A stretch of DNA of 64,000 nt from Streptosporangium album (GCF_014203795.1 NZ_JACHJU010000001.1:2170001-2234000); one strand, 5' to 3'; numbered from the stretch's first letter, positions 26,867-35,159 are shown. The notes: a model not told the origin generated them from the sequence alone. Numbers and translations are program-made.

Positions 26867-27027
26867 AGCACACCTCCTCGCGGGCATCGTCGCACGGCGA
26901 GGCATCCGGGGGCCCGCGAATCTGCCCTCAATCTGCCCCTTGACCGCCCTACTCGATGGCGTTCCCAAGCGCTCGCCATGACTCCAAGGTGAAGGGGACC
27001 CCTCACGGCACGTAAGGACGGCGCCAG
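26867..27027. promoter_or_regulatory. Divergent promoter region between XRE and the deazapurine operon
   Basis: 160 bp shared by both transcription units. TTGACC at about 26938 resembles a -35 box reading rightwards, and ATGGCG/CGCCAT inverted arms lie near 26956-26982. These are candidate elements only. Confidence 0.4.
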
Positions 27028-27363
27028 ATGCACGCACTCGACGCGGAACCCCATCAGCTCCGTGCTTGCCCGGCCAGACCGCCGGGCCCGTCGACCTGGC
27101 TCACCCTCCTGGTGTCGCTCGACAGGGGCGCGACGTGGGCGACCGCGGGCACGCTGAAGGTGCCCACCGGCCGGCACGACATGGCCGCGCGGCTTTTCCT
27201 TATGACGGCCATGAGCGCGGTGGCCGAGGGGCACGTCGCGAACACCGTGTGGAAGGCGCTCGCTTGGCCCGCCTGTGAGGGGGAGGAGCTCCCCCCACCA
27301 CGTCGGCGGTCGTGTCGCTCCGCAGCGACGGCGAGCCGAATGCTGGAGGCTAAGGATGACTGA
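27028..27363 (+). CDS. Hypothetical protein, first gene of the island operon (111 aa)
   Basis: The ATG follows AAGGA by about eight bases. The middle of the protein reads WLTLLVSLDRGATWATAGTL and HDMAARLFLMTAMSAVAEGH, which suggests a small alpha/beta fold; the C-terminus is basic. No family is recognised. It overlaps the next gene by eight bases. Confidence 0.5.
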   Translation: MHALDAEPHQLRACPARPPGPSTWLTLLVSLDRGATWATAGTLKVPTGRHDMAARLFLMTAMSAVAEGHVANTVWKALAWPACEGEELPPPRRRSCRSAATASRMLEAKDD

Positions 27364-27754
27364 CTCCACCCTGGCGACTGTCTGCTCTCCCGCTGTGGCG
27401 CACAAACCCCTACAGCGTTCGGAACGGATCTTGATGGGCACCGTTGACCTGCCTCCCGCTGTCCAGATGGCGTTGAGCCTCGCCACGGCGCTGGGCCGTG
27501 GCCACGGCATCATCGTTGATGTGCAGCCGTTCCTCTTGCAGGGGGAGACACTGATCTCCGTATGGATCGGGCTGGTCGTCCGCACGGACGGGCGCCGGTA
27601 CCGGTGGGTTGTCCCCGGCTCACAAGCGACACGTGGCCGGCCATTGTGGACATGGGCCAAGAAGCCAGGACGCGCCGCCACTCGGCTGGCCGCCGAGTAC
27701 GAGCAGCTCCGTACCCAACCTGTGGCGGCCACCGTCCTCGGGGCCCGCTGCTGA
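27356..27754 (+). CDS. Hypothetical protein (132 aa)
   Basis: Starts at ATG 27356 inside the end of the preceding gene. A segment LPPAVQMALSLATALGRGHG is followed by strands (IIVDVQPFLLQGETLISVWI, then RYRWVVPG), giving a plausible small domain, and a helical C-terminus (ATRLAAEYEQLR). The function is unknown; the tight overlap makes it a member of the island operon. Confidence 0.55.
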   Translation: MTDSTLATVCSPAVAHKPLQRSERILMGTVDLPPAVQMALSLATALGRGHGIIVDVQPFLLQGETLISVWIGLVVRTDGRRYRWVVPGSQATRGRPLWTWAKKPGRAATRLAAEYEQLRTQPVAATVLGARC

Positions 27755-27979
27755 CCGACGACCTACTCGTCTCGGTTGCCCAGGGGAATCGTGCGGGTGC
27801 AGGCCCCCAGTACCTCCCCGTCTGACAGACCTGTGGCAGGCCCTTCGCCCTTACCCCGGGCCCCGCTCGATACCCAGCCTGCGGGGCCACCAAGGGTCTG
27901 CCACTCCGAGCGGCCCCGGGACGCGTCAGGAGGAACACCTCCCGGGGCCGCACCCCACCAACATGGAAGGAGCCCGGTC

Positions 27980-28312
27980 GTGATCCCCTATCCCGGCACA
28001 CCGGCAGCTAATCGATTGAACGCGATCACGTCTCGGCAGGTCGCGGTCGTTGCGCTCCACCGCCTACAGGAGCTGCTGCACCGCCATGGCGTCTACACCG
28101 CAGTCGCCTACGACGATGAGCAGCCGCAACTGCGCGCCAAGAGCGATCTCACCGTGTGGGGCGACCCGGAGGGGCTGACGTTCTTTTGGTCCACCGGCCC
28201 GGAGCACGGGCGCGCTGAGCGCGGGCCGGTCGCCGAGCTGGAGAACGTCGCGCAGCGCATCGCCTCCCAGGTCGCCGAACCAGTAGAGACGCCAGCGACG
28301 GCGGCGCTGTGA
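27980..28312 (+). CDS. Hypothetical protein, paralogue A of a small family (110 aa)
   Basis: Starts at GTG 27980 after GGAAGGAG. It contains a beta segment DLTVWGDPEGLTFFWSTGP followed by a C-terminal helix ELENVAQRIASQV. The gene at 28409 has the same plan (ALTVWANHIGTVIYWGADP, then LTKAAQKIAEQV), so the two are diverged paralogues. The small alpha/beta form resembles accessory proteins of unknown role in actinobacterial islands. Confidence 0.55.
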   Translation: MIPYPGTPAANRLNAITSRQVAVVALHRLQELLHRHGVYTAVAYDDEQPQLRAKSDLTVWGDPEGLTFFWSTGPEHGRAERGPVAELENVAQRIASQVAEPVETPATAAL

Positions 28313-28408
28313 GACCGGTGCGGCGGCCTGCTGGAGCCGGCCGGCGGGTGGGTACCCACGGGTCGCCGCGCCGCTCCACCCCCTCGGCCCCTTCCCGAAG
28401 GAGACAAC

Positions 28409-28726
28409 GTGAGTCCGTCCTACATCACGCCGGCAGGTGACCGGTTGATCGAGGCCACCAGGCGACCCGCTTCCGGTGTCGTCATCCAGCGCCTGCGCAC
28501 CGATCTCAACAAGAGAGAGATCTACCCGTCCATCGTCTACGAGAAGGGATCGCCTCGCCTGGTGATCAGCGGTGCCCTGACCGTATGGGCCAACCACATC
28601 GGCACCGTCATCTATTGGGGTGCCGACCCCGACAAGAAGCCCGCCGGCCAGGCGCCAGGCAGCGACCTGACCAAGGCCGCGCAGAAGATCGCCGAGCAGG
28701 TCTACACGAACCGGGCGACCTTATGA
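28409..28726 (+). CDS. Hypothetical protein, paralogue B of a small family (105 aa)
   Basis: Starts at GTG 28409 with AAGGAGA upstream. The N-terminus ITPAGDRLIEATRRPASG, the central strand ALTVWANHIGTVIYWGAD and the C-terminal helix match paralogue A at 27980 in order and spacing. Function unknown. Confidence 0.55.
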   Translation: MSPSYITPAGDRLIEATRRPASGVVIQRLRTDLNKREIYPSIVYEKGSPRLVISGALTVWANHIGTVIYWGADPDKKPAGQAPGSDLTKAAQKIAEQVYTNRATL

Positions 28727-28729
28727 ACC

Positions 28730-28814
28730 CGCGACGGCACGGTGATCACTCTCCTGTGCTGTCGCGGCCCCGACTCCCGCGAGCGGTGGCGTGTACCAAA
28801 AGGCCGCTCGCGGG
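28730..28814 (+). promoter_or_regulatory. Two tandem hairpins in the 230-bp leader before the QueD-like gene
   Basis: Hairpin 1 (28730-28766): arms CGCGACGGCAC and GTGCTGTCGCG, one G-T pair. Hairpin 2 (28776-28814): perfect arms CCCGCGAGCGG and CCGCTCGCGGG with a 17-nt loop. They lie between the small-protein genes and the biosynthetic genes, where they may terminate, attenuate or stabilise mRNA. No known riboswitch consensus, including preQ1, was recognised. Confidence 0.6.
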
Positions 28815-28955
28815 GCAGACGTGACCGCACGGCACCTCGCGCCGTCGTAAGCCAACCCCCGCTTGTCGCAGTGATACTCCGCTTTGGCTCATCATCCGGG
28901 TCGGACACCACACCCTCCGGGATCGCCGTAGCAGACCGATAAGGAGGCAACGGCA

Positions 28956-29471
28956 GTGCCAGAAAACGACGCTGACCAGCAGGGCTGGTCGGCCCCCACC
29001 CTCACGCCGCAGCGGAAAGAAGAGCCAGCGGTGAGCGGACATCAGACCCCTGCAGGGGCACCGCACGGCAGCGACGGTCTGAACGGCTTCCACGTCGAGA
29101 TCAGCAAGCACTTCGCCTTCGAGGCCGCCCACCGTCTCGGCGGCCTGCCCGAAGGGCATCAGTGCGGCCGCCACCACGGGCACAGCTACCGCGTTGAGGT
29201 ACGGCTGACCGCAGACGAGTTGTCCGGCCCGGGATTCATCACCGACTTCGGTGAGCTGGAGCCGTTCGCCGCCTACATCAAGCAGAGTTTCGACCACCGC
29301 GACCTCAACGAGGTGCTGAACGTCGAACCGACCTCTGAACTGCTGGCGGTGCACCTGGCGCGATGGTTCATCGAGCACGTGGAACCGGCCATCCCCGGCC
29401 GACTGGTCGCGGTCGTCGTCAGCGAGACCGCGAAAACCTCCGCCACCTGCACAGTGAGCGAGCGAAAATGA
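28956..29471 (+). CDS. QueD-like 6-carboxytetrahydropterin synthase
   Basis: 171 residues from GTG 28956, AAGGAGG upstream. After a ~45-residue variable N-terminus, the PTPS/QueD fold shows FAFEAAHRL (first zinc His), GHQCGRHHGHSY (catalytic Cys and two zinc His), FITDFGEL, and DHRDLNEVLNVEPTSE with the catalytic His and conserved Glu. QueD converts dihydroneopterin triphosphate to 6-carboxytetrahydropterin, the second step to 7-deazaguanine. It overlaps the QueE-like gene as ATGA and lies upstream of FolE, giving the first three steps in one operon. Confidence 0.9.
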   Translation: MPENDADQQGWSAPTLTPQRKEEPAVSGHQTPAGAPHGSDGLNGFHVEISKHFAFEAAHRLGGLPEGHQCGRHHGHSYRVEVRLTADELSGPGFITDFGELEPFAAYIKQSFDHRDLNEVLNVEPTSELLAVHLARWFIEHVEPAIPGRLVAVVVSETAKTSATCTVSERK

Positions 29472-30193
29472 CCGGCCTCCTGACGGTCCAGGATGCGGCC
29501 GGCGAGCAGTTTCTCCTGGTGGCCGAGTGCTTCGGACCCACCCTGCAGGGTGAGGGGCCCAGCAGCGGCTGGCCCGCCAAGTTCGTGCGCCTGTCGCGGT
29601 GCAATCTGTCCTGCACGTTTTGCGACACCCCGTTCACGTGGGACACCTCCCGATTCGATCTGCGGCAACAGACCACGCGCATGTCGGTCGCGGACGTTCT
29701 GGCCTGGGCGCTGAGCAGCCCGGTCGACCTCATCGTCATCACCGGCGGGGAACCGCTGCTGCAGCAACTTCCGCTGGTCACATTGGTGAATGCCTTGCTG
29801 CGGGCAGGGCGGCGGGTGGAGATCGAGACCAACGGCACCGTGCTACCTCATCCTGACCTGCTGGTCGACGGGGTGTGGTTCAACGTCTCACCCAAACTCG
29901 CCAACGCGCACCTGCCCCAGCACAAACGCATCATCGGCGACACGCTGGCCGCGCTGGCCACCAGCGGCCACGCGTTGTTTAAGTTCGTCGCCTGCGACCT
30001 GGCCGACCTGCAGGAGATCAGCCAACTGCAGGAACGCTTCGCTCTGCCGGACGTGTGGGTGATGCCGGAAGGCACCACACCGGAGCAGGTCATCACGCGG
30101 GCACGGCTGCTGGTCGATGCGGTGATCGCGCGCGGCTGGTCGCTGTCGCTGCGGACGCACGTCCTGCTGTGGGGCGACGAACGTGGCCGCTGA
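29468..30193 (+). CDS. QueE-like 7-carboxy-7-deazaguanine synthase (radical SAM)
   Basis: 241 residues. The cluster motif is RCNLSCTFCDTPFTWDT (Cys-X3-Cys-X2-Cys), preceded by ECFGPTLQGEGP, which is typical of QueE. SAM-binding segments VITGGEPLLQQ and EIETNGTV follow, and NVSPKLANA is a family hallmark. It rearranges 6-carboxytetrahydropterin to 7-carboxy-7-deazaguanine (CDG). No QueC gene follows, so CDG rather than preQ0 is the expected end point of this segment. Confidence 0.92.
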   Translation: MTGLLTVQDAAGEQFLLVAECFGPTLQGEGPSSGWPAKFVRLSRCNLSCTFCDTPFTWDTSRFDLRQQTTRMSVADVLAWALSSPVDLIVITGGEPLLQQLPLVTLVNALLRAGRRVEIETNGTVLPHPDLLVDGVWFNVSPKLANAHLPQHKRIIGDTLAALATSGHALFKFVACDLADLQEISQLQERFALPDVWVMPEGTTPEQVITRARLLVDAVIARGWSLSLRTHVLLWGDERGR

Positions 30194-30245
30194 CGAGCCA
30201 CCGCTCCGTGCCTCCTGGCCCAGCCCCTGGAAGCGAGGAAGAAAC

Positions 30246-30899
30246 ATGACCACGAACGCCGTGCGGTTCCCTGATACGGCGCATCCCGGCCGAGCCGTTT
30301 CACAGCCGACCGATGACGTACCGGGCTCAACGGTAGACGCGCCCCGCGTGACCGAGCTCGTCCGCGAACTGCTCATCGCTCTCGGAGAGGACCCCCACCG
30401 CGAGGGGCTGCTCAACACGCCGGCCCGCGTCGCGGCCTGGTGGCGCGACTTCCTGTCGCCGGACCCCTCGGCGATGGCGACGTGCTTCACCGAAACCCAC
30501 GCCAGTGACCAGTTGGTCGTGGTCGGGGGGCTGAACGTGTGGTCCCTATGCGAGCACCACATGCTGCCCATGAAGCTGGACGCGCACGTCGGCTACCTAG
30601 CCGACGGCACCGTCCTGGGGCTGTCGAAGTTCGGCCGGATCGCGCAGCGCCACGCCGGGCGCCTCCAGGTGCAGGAGCGCTTCACCCGCCAGCTCGCCGA
30701 CGAGGTAGTCGCAGCCATCGGCAGCGAGGACGTGGCCGTCACGGTGCACGGCGTGCACCTGTGCATGAGCATGCGCGGCGTCCGGATGGAGGCGGCCCGC
30801 ACTTCCACCGTCCAGGCCGGCGGCCGGTTCAAGACTGATCCGCTGCTCTCCCAGCAGTTCCTCACCCTCACCACCGCCGGCCAGCGGGGGACCGCGTGA
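30246..30899 (+). CDS. folE: GTP cyclohydrolase I
   Basis: 217 residues. Conserved blocks are REGLLNTPARVA, SLCEHHMLPM (zinc Cys and His), GLSKFGRIAQRHAGRLQVQER and LCMSMRGV (second zinc Cys), so this is a type I zinc enzyme. A ~35-residue N-terminal extension is variable. It opens GTP to 7,8-dihydroneopterin triphosphate, the entry to both folate and deazaguanine; as a dedicated copy inside the operon it must serve the QueD and QueE homologues. GAAGCGAGGAAGAAAC lies before the ATG. Confidence 0.93.
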   Translation: MTTNAVRFPDTAHPGRAVSQPTDDVPGSTVDAPRVTELVRELLIALGEDPHREGLLNTPARVAAWWRDFLSPDPSAMATCFTETHASDQLVVVGGLNVWSLCEHHMLPMKLDAHVGYLADGTVLGLSKFGRIAQRHAGRLQVQERFTRQLADEVVAAIGSEDVAVTVHGVHLCMSMRGVRMEAARTSTVQAGGRFKTDPLLSQQFLTLTTAGQRGTA

Positions 30900-31414
30900 T
30901 GGCGACTGGTAGCGACGGGCGGGGGGTCACGCACCTGACGTGGCCTCGAATGGAAGAGCTGGTCAGCCGGATCGCCGAGACGATCAGGGATGACGGTGCT
31001 CCCCAGACTCTGGTAGCGGTCCTGCGCGGTGGTGGCATTCCGGCCGTCTGGCTCTCTCACAAACTCCAGCTGCGGGATGTCCGGGGGGTCGAGGTAACCC
31101 ACACCGCGGACGACAGCACCAACGCCGCGAAGACTCCGCATCCAGTGGCCGTGAACCCGGCCTCGCTGGGCGACCTCACCGGCCGGGACGTCCTGATCGT
31201 GGACGACGTCGCTGGCACCGGGCACACCCTCGCCGCCGCGGCGCGACTGGCCGCCGATGCGGGAGCCGGTCGGGTTCGGACCGCGGTGTGCGTGGTGAAC
31301 GAGGACAACCGGACCGGCCGCCTCCCGGCTGAGGCTGCCGTCACCTACATCGGCACGATCACCCACGGGTGGGTGGTCTTCCCCTGGGAGGGCAACGATG
31401 AGCACGAGCACTGA
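30896..31414 (+). CDS. Phosphoribosyltransferase
   Basis: 172 residues. The type I PRTase fold shows TLVAVLRGGGIPAVWLSH near the N-terminus and the PRPP loop VLIVDDVAGTGHT (acidic pair and Thr), with an AVCVVNED strand after it. The fold is that of xanthine/hypoxanthine PRTases rather than nicotinate ones. The start overlaps the FolE stop (GTGATG). In this context it probably attaches ribose 5-phosphate to the deazapurine base, as the PRTases of toyocamycin and tubercidin pathways do, an inference from context. Confidence 0.85.
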   Translation: MMATGSDGRGVTHLTWPRMEELVSRIAETIRDDGAPQTLVAVLRGGGIPAVWLSHKLQLRDVRGVEVTHTADDSTNAAKTPHPVAVNPASLGDLTGRDVLIVDDVAGTGHTLAAAARLAADAGAGRVRTAVCVVNEDNRTGRLPAEAAVTYIGTITHGWVVFPWEGNDEHEH

Positions 31415-32225
31415 TCAGCTTCCCGAGCAGTTCCGCACCCGGTCCGGGACCCCCATGATGGGGCCCTACAGCACCAACCAGATGGATGACTTCTACGCGG
31501 CGCTGCACCGCGGGGAGGCTAAGGCATCGGGGCTGATGAACCTGATGCAGCACCTCATCGTCGCCGAGCGGTGCGCGCCGGGCGCGAAGGTGCTGGACGT
31601 GTGCTGCGGCCGCGGGCTGGCGCTGCCGCTGCTGCGCCGGTACACGCCGGAGATCGAACGGTACGTCGGGCTGGACATCAGCCCCGGCAACCTGAACGAG
31701 GCCCGAGAACGGATCGCGTTCTTGCGAGAGACCTACGGAGGGCTCTTTTCGGTCGAGCTCGTCGAGTGCGATGTGGCCCAGCCCTGGCCGCAACTGCCCG
31801 CCTTCGACGTGGCGCTGTACACCTCGGCGCTGGAGCACCTGCCCTTCGAACTCGGTGCGCGCAGCCTGCGCAGCGCAGCGCAGGCGCTCGCGCCCGGCGG
31901 GGTGCTGTTCCTGTCCACGCCGGCGGCGGTCGGCCCGCCACCGCGGCCTCTGCAGTACCGCGTCCACGTCTACGAGTGGTCGCGGAAGGAGGTGGAGCAG
32001 GTCGTCGGCGAGGCGGGCCTGGTCGTCGAGGACGTGATGGGCCTGCTGCCGCCCGAACCGGACGTGGTGGCCGACGAGCTCACCGAACGGTACGGGCAGG
32101 GTGCGGCCGACTGGTACCGCGACCTTGCCGCGCGCGTCCCCCGGGCACTGCTGGACACGGTCTCGGCGGTGTCGGTGCCGAAGAGGGCGACCGAGCTGCT
32201 GTACGTCTGCCGGAGGCCCGCATGA
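31398..32225 (+). CDS. SAM-dependent methyltransferase
   Basis: 275 residues of the class I Rossmann type. Motif I is VLDVCCGRGLALPLL, the post-I acidic residue is in YVGLDISPGNLNEA, and motif IV is FDVALYTSALEHLPFE. The frame overlaps both neighbours (17 bases with the PRTase, ATGA with the kinase). The N-terminal ~45 residues include PYSTNQMDDFYAALHRGEAK, possibly a substrate lid. The acceptor (base, sugar or carboxylate) cannot be told. Confidence 0.85.
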   Translation: MSTSTDQLPEQFRTRSGTPMMGPYSTNQMDDFYAALHRGEAKASGLMNLMQHLIVAERCAPGAKVLDVCCGRGLALPLLRRYTPEIERYVGLDISPGNLNEARERIAFLRETYGGLFSVELVECDVAQPWPQLPAFDVALYTSALEHLPFELGARSLRSAAQALAPGGVLFLSTPAAVGPPPRPLQYRVHVYEWSRKEVEQVVGEAGLVVEDVMGLLPPEPDVVADELTERYGQGAADWYRDLAARVPRALLDTVSAVSVPKRATELLYVCRRPA

Positions 32226-32938
32226 GTGCCGCCGCTGTCCCTGCGCCGCGCCGTGAGCCCGCCCCTGCCCGGCCGCTGTGGGTGAGCGTCGAGGGCATCA
32301 ACGGCGTCGGGAAAACCACCGCGGCCCGAGCGCTCGCCGCCTGTCTCGGTGAGCGGTGCCTGCTGCTGGACGAACTCACCGACCGGGGTGGAGACACGCT
32401 GCCCGGACGCGTGATCTCCGCGCTGGCCGCGGAGGACGACGTGTTTCTGCGCACCGGATATCCGGTCGTGGAGACGTTGGCCCTGCTGGCGCTGAAGGTC
32501 CGCGAAGTCGAACGCCTCGCCGTCCTTCCGACCGCGCCGGAGGTGGTGATCGAGGACCGCGGCGTCGACTCCGTGGCCGTCTATCAGGCCGCGATCCTCT
32601 CCGCGCAGGTGCCAGGAGCCGATCCCGCGGACGTCGCACGGCACGTGCTCTCGACCGTGTCGCGGTGGCGGCTCCTGCCCGACGCCACCGTCTTGCTGAC
32701 CGACAACCGGGAGGTGTGTACGCGGCGCTTCGCCGACCGGATCGGACGGACGCTGGCGCTACGGGACCTGCGCGTGATCGAGCAGGCCGACATCCTCTAC
32801 ACCGGGCTGGCCGCCGCCGAGCCCGACCGCTACACCGTGATCGATACCACCGGGCGGCCCGCCGAGGCCGTCGCCGATGAAGTGGGCGCGCTCGTGCAGG
32901 ACCTCGTGAAGCAGCGGGAGGCTGACCATGCCGCGTGA
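32222..32938 (+). CDS. Thymidylate-kinase-like P-loop kinase A
   Basis: 238 residues. The P-loop is VEGINGVGKTTAARAL, close to dTMP kinases (EGIDGAGKTT). IEDRGVDSVAVYQ holds the DR(X) motif that binds the monophosphate, and VLLTDNREVCTRRFADR resembles the lid with its Arg residues. A second paralogue lies at 35160. As one dTMP kinase is enough for a cell, these two are more likely to phosphorylate pathway nucleotides or nucleosides. It overlaps both neighbours by a few bases. Confidence 0.8.
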   Translation: MSAAAVPAPRREPAPARPLWVSVEGINGVGKTTAARALAACLGERCLLLDELTDRGGDTLPGRVISALAAEDDVFLRTGYPVVETLALLALKVREVERLAVLPTAPEVVIEDRGVDSVAVYQAAILSAQVPGADPADVARHVLSTVSRWRLLPDATVLLTDNREVCTRRFADRIGRTLALRDLRVIEQADILYTGLAAAEPDRYTVIDTTGRPAEAVADEVGALVQDLVKQREADHAA

Positions 32939-33965
32939 TGCCACCCTGCTCTGGGCCCTGCGCTCGCCCTGCGCGTTCGCCTGCCCCCACTGTTACTTCG
33001 GCACGATCGAGGAGCACAAACCGGCCCCGCCCAACGAGGTCGGCGTCTTGTCGCACCTGTCCCGCAACGACCTGCCGCCCCGGGCGCTCAAAGCGTTCGC
33101 CCGGACCCTGGCCGGTTCGCCGATCGAGCGGGTGGTCATCGTCGGCGGCGAACCGCTGGACTGGCCCCCCACGCTGGAGGTGATCGAACTCATCAAGGAG
33201 GCAGACTGTCAGGTCGTGATCGCCACCAACGGGATCCCGCTCACTCGCCCGCCGGTGGCCAGGCGGCTCATCGCGCTCGGCGTCGACGGCGTTTCGGTCT
33301 CCCTGGACAGCGCGGACGCGCAGACCAACGACCGGCTGCGCCCCTCCCGTTCTGGGCGCTTCGGCTACGACGATGTCCTGGCCGGTATCCGCGCCCTGTT
33401 GGAGGTCCGGGGCGACCGGCACACGCCGCGGGTGGGGATCTACACCGTGGTGATGCGCCAACGCCCGCAGGAGATCACCGACATGGCCCATCTGGCCGAC
33501 GAGCTCGGCGTGGACTACTACGTCCCCCAGCCGATCTCGCTGACGCCCGACCACAAGCTCTTCAAGGAGCTGACCCACCGCCGCGAAGACGTGCAGGCCG
33601 TGGCCGAACAGCTCGACCGTCTCTACGACGAGCCGGGCAGGCTGGCGCTTCCGGACCCCTCCTACGCACGGCGCTTCATCGCCGCGATCTCTACCCAGGA
33701 GAGCGGGCACGTCCCCGACTGCTTCGGCGGCGCCCGCCTGTTCTTCATCCAGCCTGACGGCTCGGTCTGGGACTGCCCGTCCGACCGCCGGATCGCCGCC
33801 ACCGCGCCCGAGCGGCAGCGCACCATCCGAGACGGCGACGCGCGCACGCTCTTCGCCACGAGGCCCGCGTGCACGGACTGCTCGCTGTTCAGCCGAGACT
33901 GCGTGAACATGTGGCCGCTCGTGCTGGACATGCCGCGGCTGCTGAACCCGGGGGCTTCCCGATGA
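32928..33965 (+). CDS. Radical SAM/SPASM-domain enzyme
   Basis: 345 residues. The SAM cluster motif is PCAFACPHCYFG (Cys-X3-Cys-X2-Cys) at about 14-21; VIVGGEPLDWPP and VVIATNGIPL are SAM-binding strands, and VDGVSVSLDSADAQTND completes the barrel. A C-terminal SPASM-like region holds six Cys (DCFGG, WDCPS, ACTDCSLFSRDCVNMWP) for one or two auxiliary clusters. SPASM enzymes modify peptides, sugars or aminoglycosides. Here the aminotransferase next door suggests oxidation or C-C chemistry on a sugar or base. Confidence 0.88.
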   Translation: MPRDATLLWALRSPCAFACPHCYFGTIEEHKPAPPNEVGVLSHLSRNDLPPRALKAFARTLAGSPIERVVIVGGEPLDWPPTLEVIELIKEADCQVVIATNGIPLTRPPVARRLIALGVDGVSVSLDSADAQTNDRLRPSRSGRFGYDDVLAGIRALLEVRGDRHTPRVGIYTVVMRQRPQEITDMAHLADELGVDYYVPQPISLTPDHKLFKELTHRREDVQAVAEQLDRLYDEPGRLALPDPSYARRFIAAISTQESGHVPDCFGGARLFFIQPDGSVWDCPSDRRIAATAPERQRTIRDGDARTLFATRPACTDCSLFSRDCVNMWPLVLDMPRLLNPGASR

Positions 33966-35071
33966 CGCTCCCTCACGTCCCCGGCGGCGCGCAGCCGATC
34001 ACGGAACAGCTCGCCGCCGTGATCGAGCAGATGCCCGACCCGAGCGGCGGTCCGGTCGCCGGACAACTGGAGCGCGACCTGGCCGAGACGTTCGGCGTCC
34101 CGCACGCCGTCGCGGTCGCCTCCGGCACCGCGGCCCTGCACACCGCGCTGTCGGCCTGCGGCATCGGCCCCGGCAACGAAGTCCTCGTGCCGGCGCTGAC
34201 CGTCGTCATGACCGTGGCGCCCCTGGTCGCCCTCGGGGCAACACCGGTATTCGTCGACAGCGACCCGGCCACCTTGGACCTGGACTACGACGACGCGGCC
34301 CGCAAGGTCACCTCGCGGACCCGGGCGATCATCCCGGTGCACCTGTGGGGCCGGATGGGAGACCCGGCAGCCCTGGCGGCGTTCGCATCCGAGCACGGGC
34401 TCGCCGTCGTCGAGGACGCCGCGCAGGCCGCCGGCACCGCGCGCGACGGGCAGCGGGCCGGCACGGTCGGCACGGTCGGCTGCTTCAGCATGAAGGACGG
34501 CAAGATCCTGTGGAGCGGTGAGGGCGGCTTCCTGCTCACCGCCCGCCGCGACGTGGCAGAGCACGCGACCGCGTTCCGCAGCCACTGGCAGCCGGCGCCT
34601 CCGGGCGAGGCCCCGCTGAGCCGCCTGGCAACCAACTCCCGCCTCGCTGCCCCCCTCGCCGCGATCGCCCTGGCCAACCTCCGCCGGTTTCGGGGCCTGG
34701 TCGAACTGCGCCGCGCACAGACCCGCCACCTGCTGCACGCCCTGGAGCAGGCACCCGGCCTGGTCGCTCTCGCCCCGGCTGCCCGCGAGGAGTGGAACGG
34801 CTTCGCGGCGCTCCTTCACATCGGCCTGCCGAACCCCCGGGCGTTCGCCGAACACCTCGCGCAGCAGGGAGTGCCGAACTCCACCGGCAGCTTCCGGCTC
34901 GTCCCCTGCGACACCCGGCCCATGTTCACCGACCGCGGCCGGCCGTGCCGCGGCGCCGCCCAGATCCTCGACCACATGCTCGCCGTCATCCTCACCGAAC
35001 GCGACACCGAGACCACACTCGACCGCTACGCCGCCGTCACCGCCACAGAGGCCACCGCATGGGCCAGGTGA
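33962..35071 (+). CDS. DegT/DnrJ/EryC1-type PLP aminotransferase
   Basis: 369 residues. VASGTAALHTALSACGIGPGNEV (N-terminal fold), VVEDAAQAAGT (Asp that pairs with the PLP pyridine) and CFSMKDGKILWSGEGG (the Lys near residue 180 forming the Schiff base) are all present. Family members aminate keto-sugars or cyclitol ketones. It overlaps the radical SAM gene (ATGA), implying sequential action: the radical enzyme or another oxidase makes a ketone and this enzyme aminates it. No sugar nucleotidyltransferase or dehydratase is in the window. Confidence 0.9.
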   Translation: MTLPHVPGGAQPITEQLAAVIEQMPDPSGGPVAGQLERDLAETFGVPHAVAVASGTAALHTALSACGIGPGNEVLVPALTVVMTVAPLVALGATPVFVDSDPATLDLDYDDAARKVTSRTRAIIPVHLWGRMGDPAALAAFASEHGLAVVEDAAQAAGTARDGQRAGTVGTVGCFSMKDGKILWSGEGGFLLTARRDVAEHATAFRSHWQPAPPGEAPLSRLATNSRLAAPLAAIALANLRRFRGLVELRRAQTRHLLHALEQAPGLVALAPAAREEWNGFAALLHIGLPNPRAFAEHLAQQGVPNSTGSFRLVPCDTRPMFTDRGRPCRGAAQILDHMLAVILTERDTETTLDRYAAVTATEATAWAR

Positions 35072-35145
35072 CCGACGACCCGGAACCCGCACCGACGAAT
35101 CCCCCCGGAACGACCCTTCCGGTGGGGCCCTGTCCTCGCCCCTGA
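35059..35145 (+). CDS. Possible 28-aa peptide after the aminotransferase
   Basis: An ATG 13 bases before the end of the DegT gene opens MGQVTDDPEPAPTNPPGTTL and ends in CPRP; a GTG at 35068 overlaps the stop as GTGA and is an alternative start. The peptide is Pro-rich with one Cys. It fills almost the only gap in the operon and may be a coupled spacer peptide or a chance frame. A hairpin at 35101-35127 lies within it. Confidence 0.25.
   Translation: MGQVTDDPEPAPTNPPGTTLPVGPCPRP
35101..35127 (+). promoter_or_regulatory. Stem-loop between aminotransferase and kinase B genes
   Basis: Arms CCCCCCGGAA and TTCCGGTGGGG with a 6-nt loop and one bulge. It may act as an intra-operon attenuator or mRNA-processing site. 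Confidence 0.45.
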
Positions 35146-35159
35146 ACGGATCCTGCCGC

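Noticed and set aside
28956-30899. Ordinary queuosine or folate biosynthesis
   Set aside because: QueC, QueF, TGT, QueA and folate genes are not adjacent, while the PRTase, kinases and PurC homologue form one overlapping operon with these genes.
32928-35145. RiPP cluster built on the SPASM enzyme and the 28-codon peptide
   Set aside because: The peptide frame lacks an independent ribosome-binding site and a leader-core pattern, and no RiPP recognition domain or protease is present. Kept only as an open observation.
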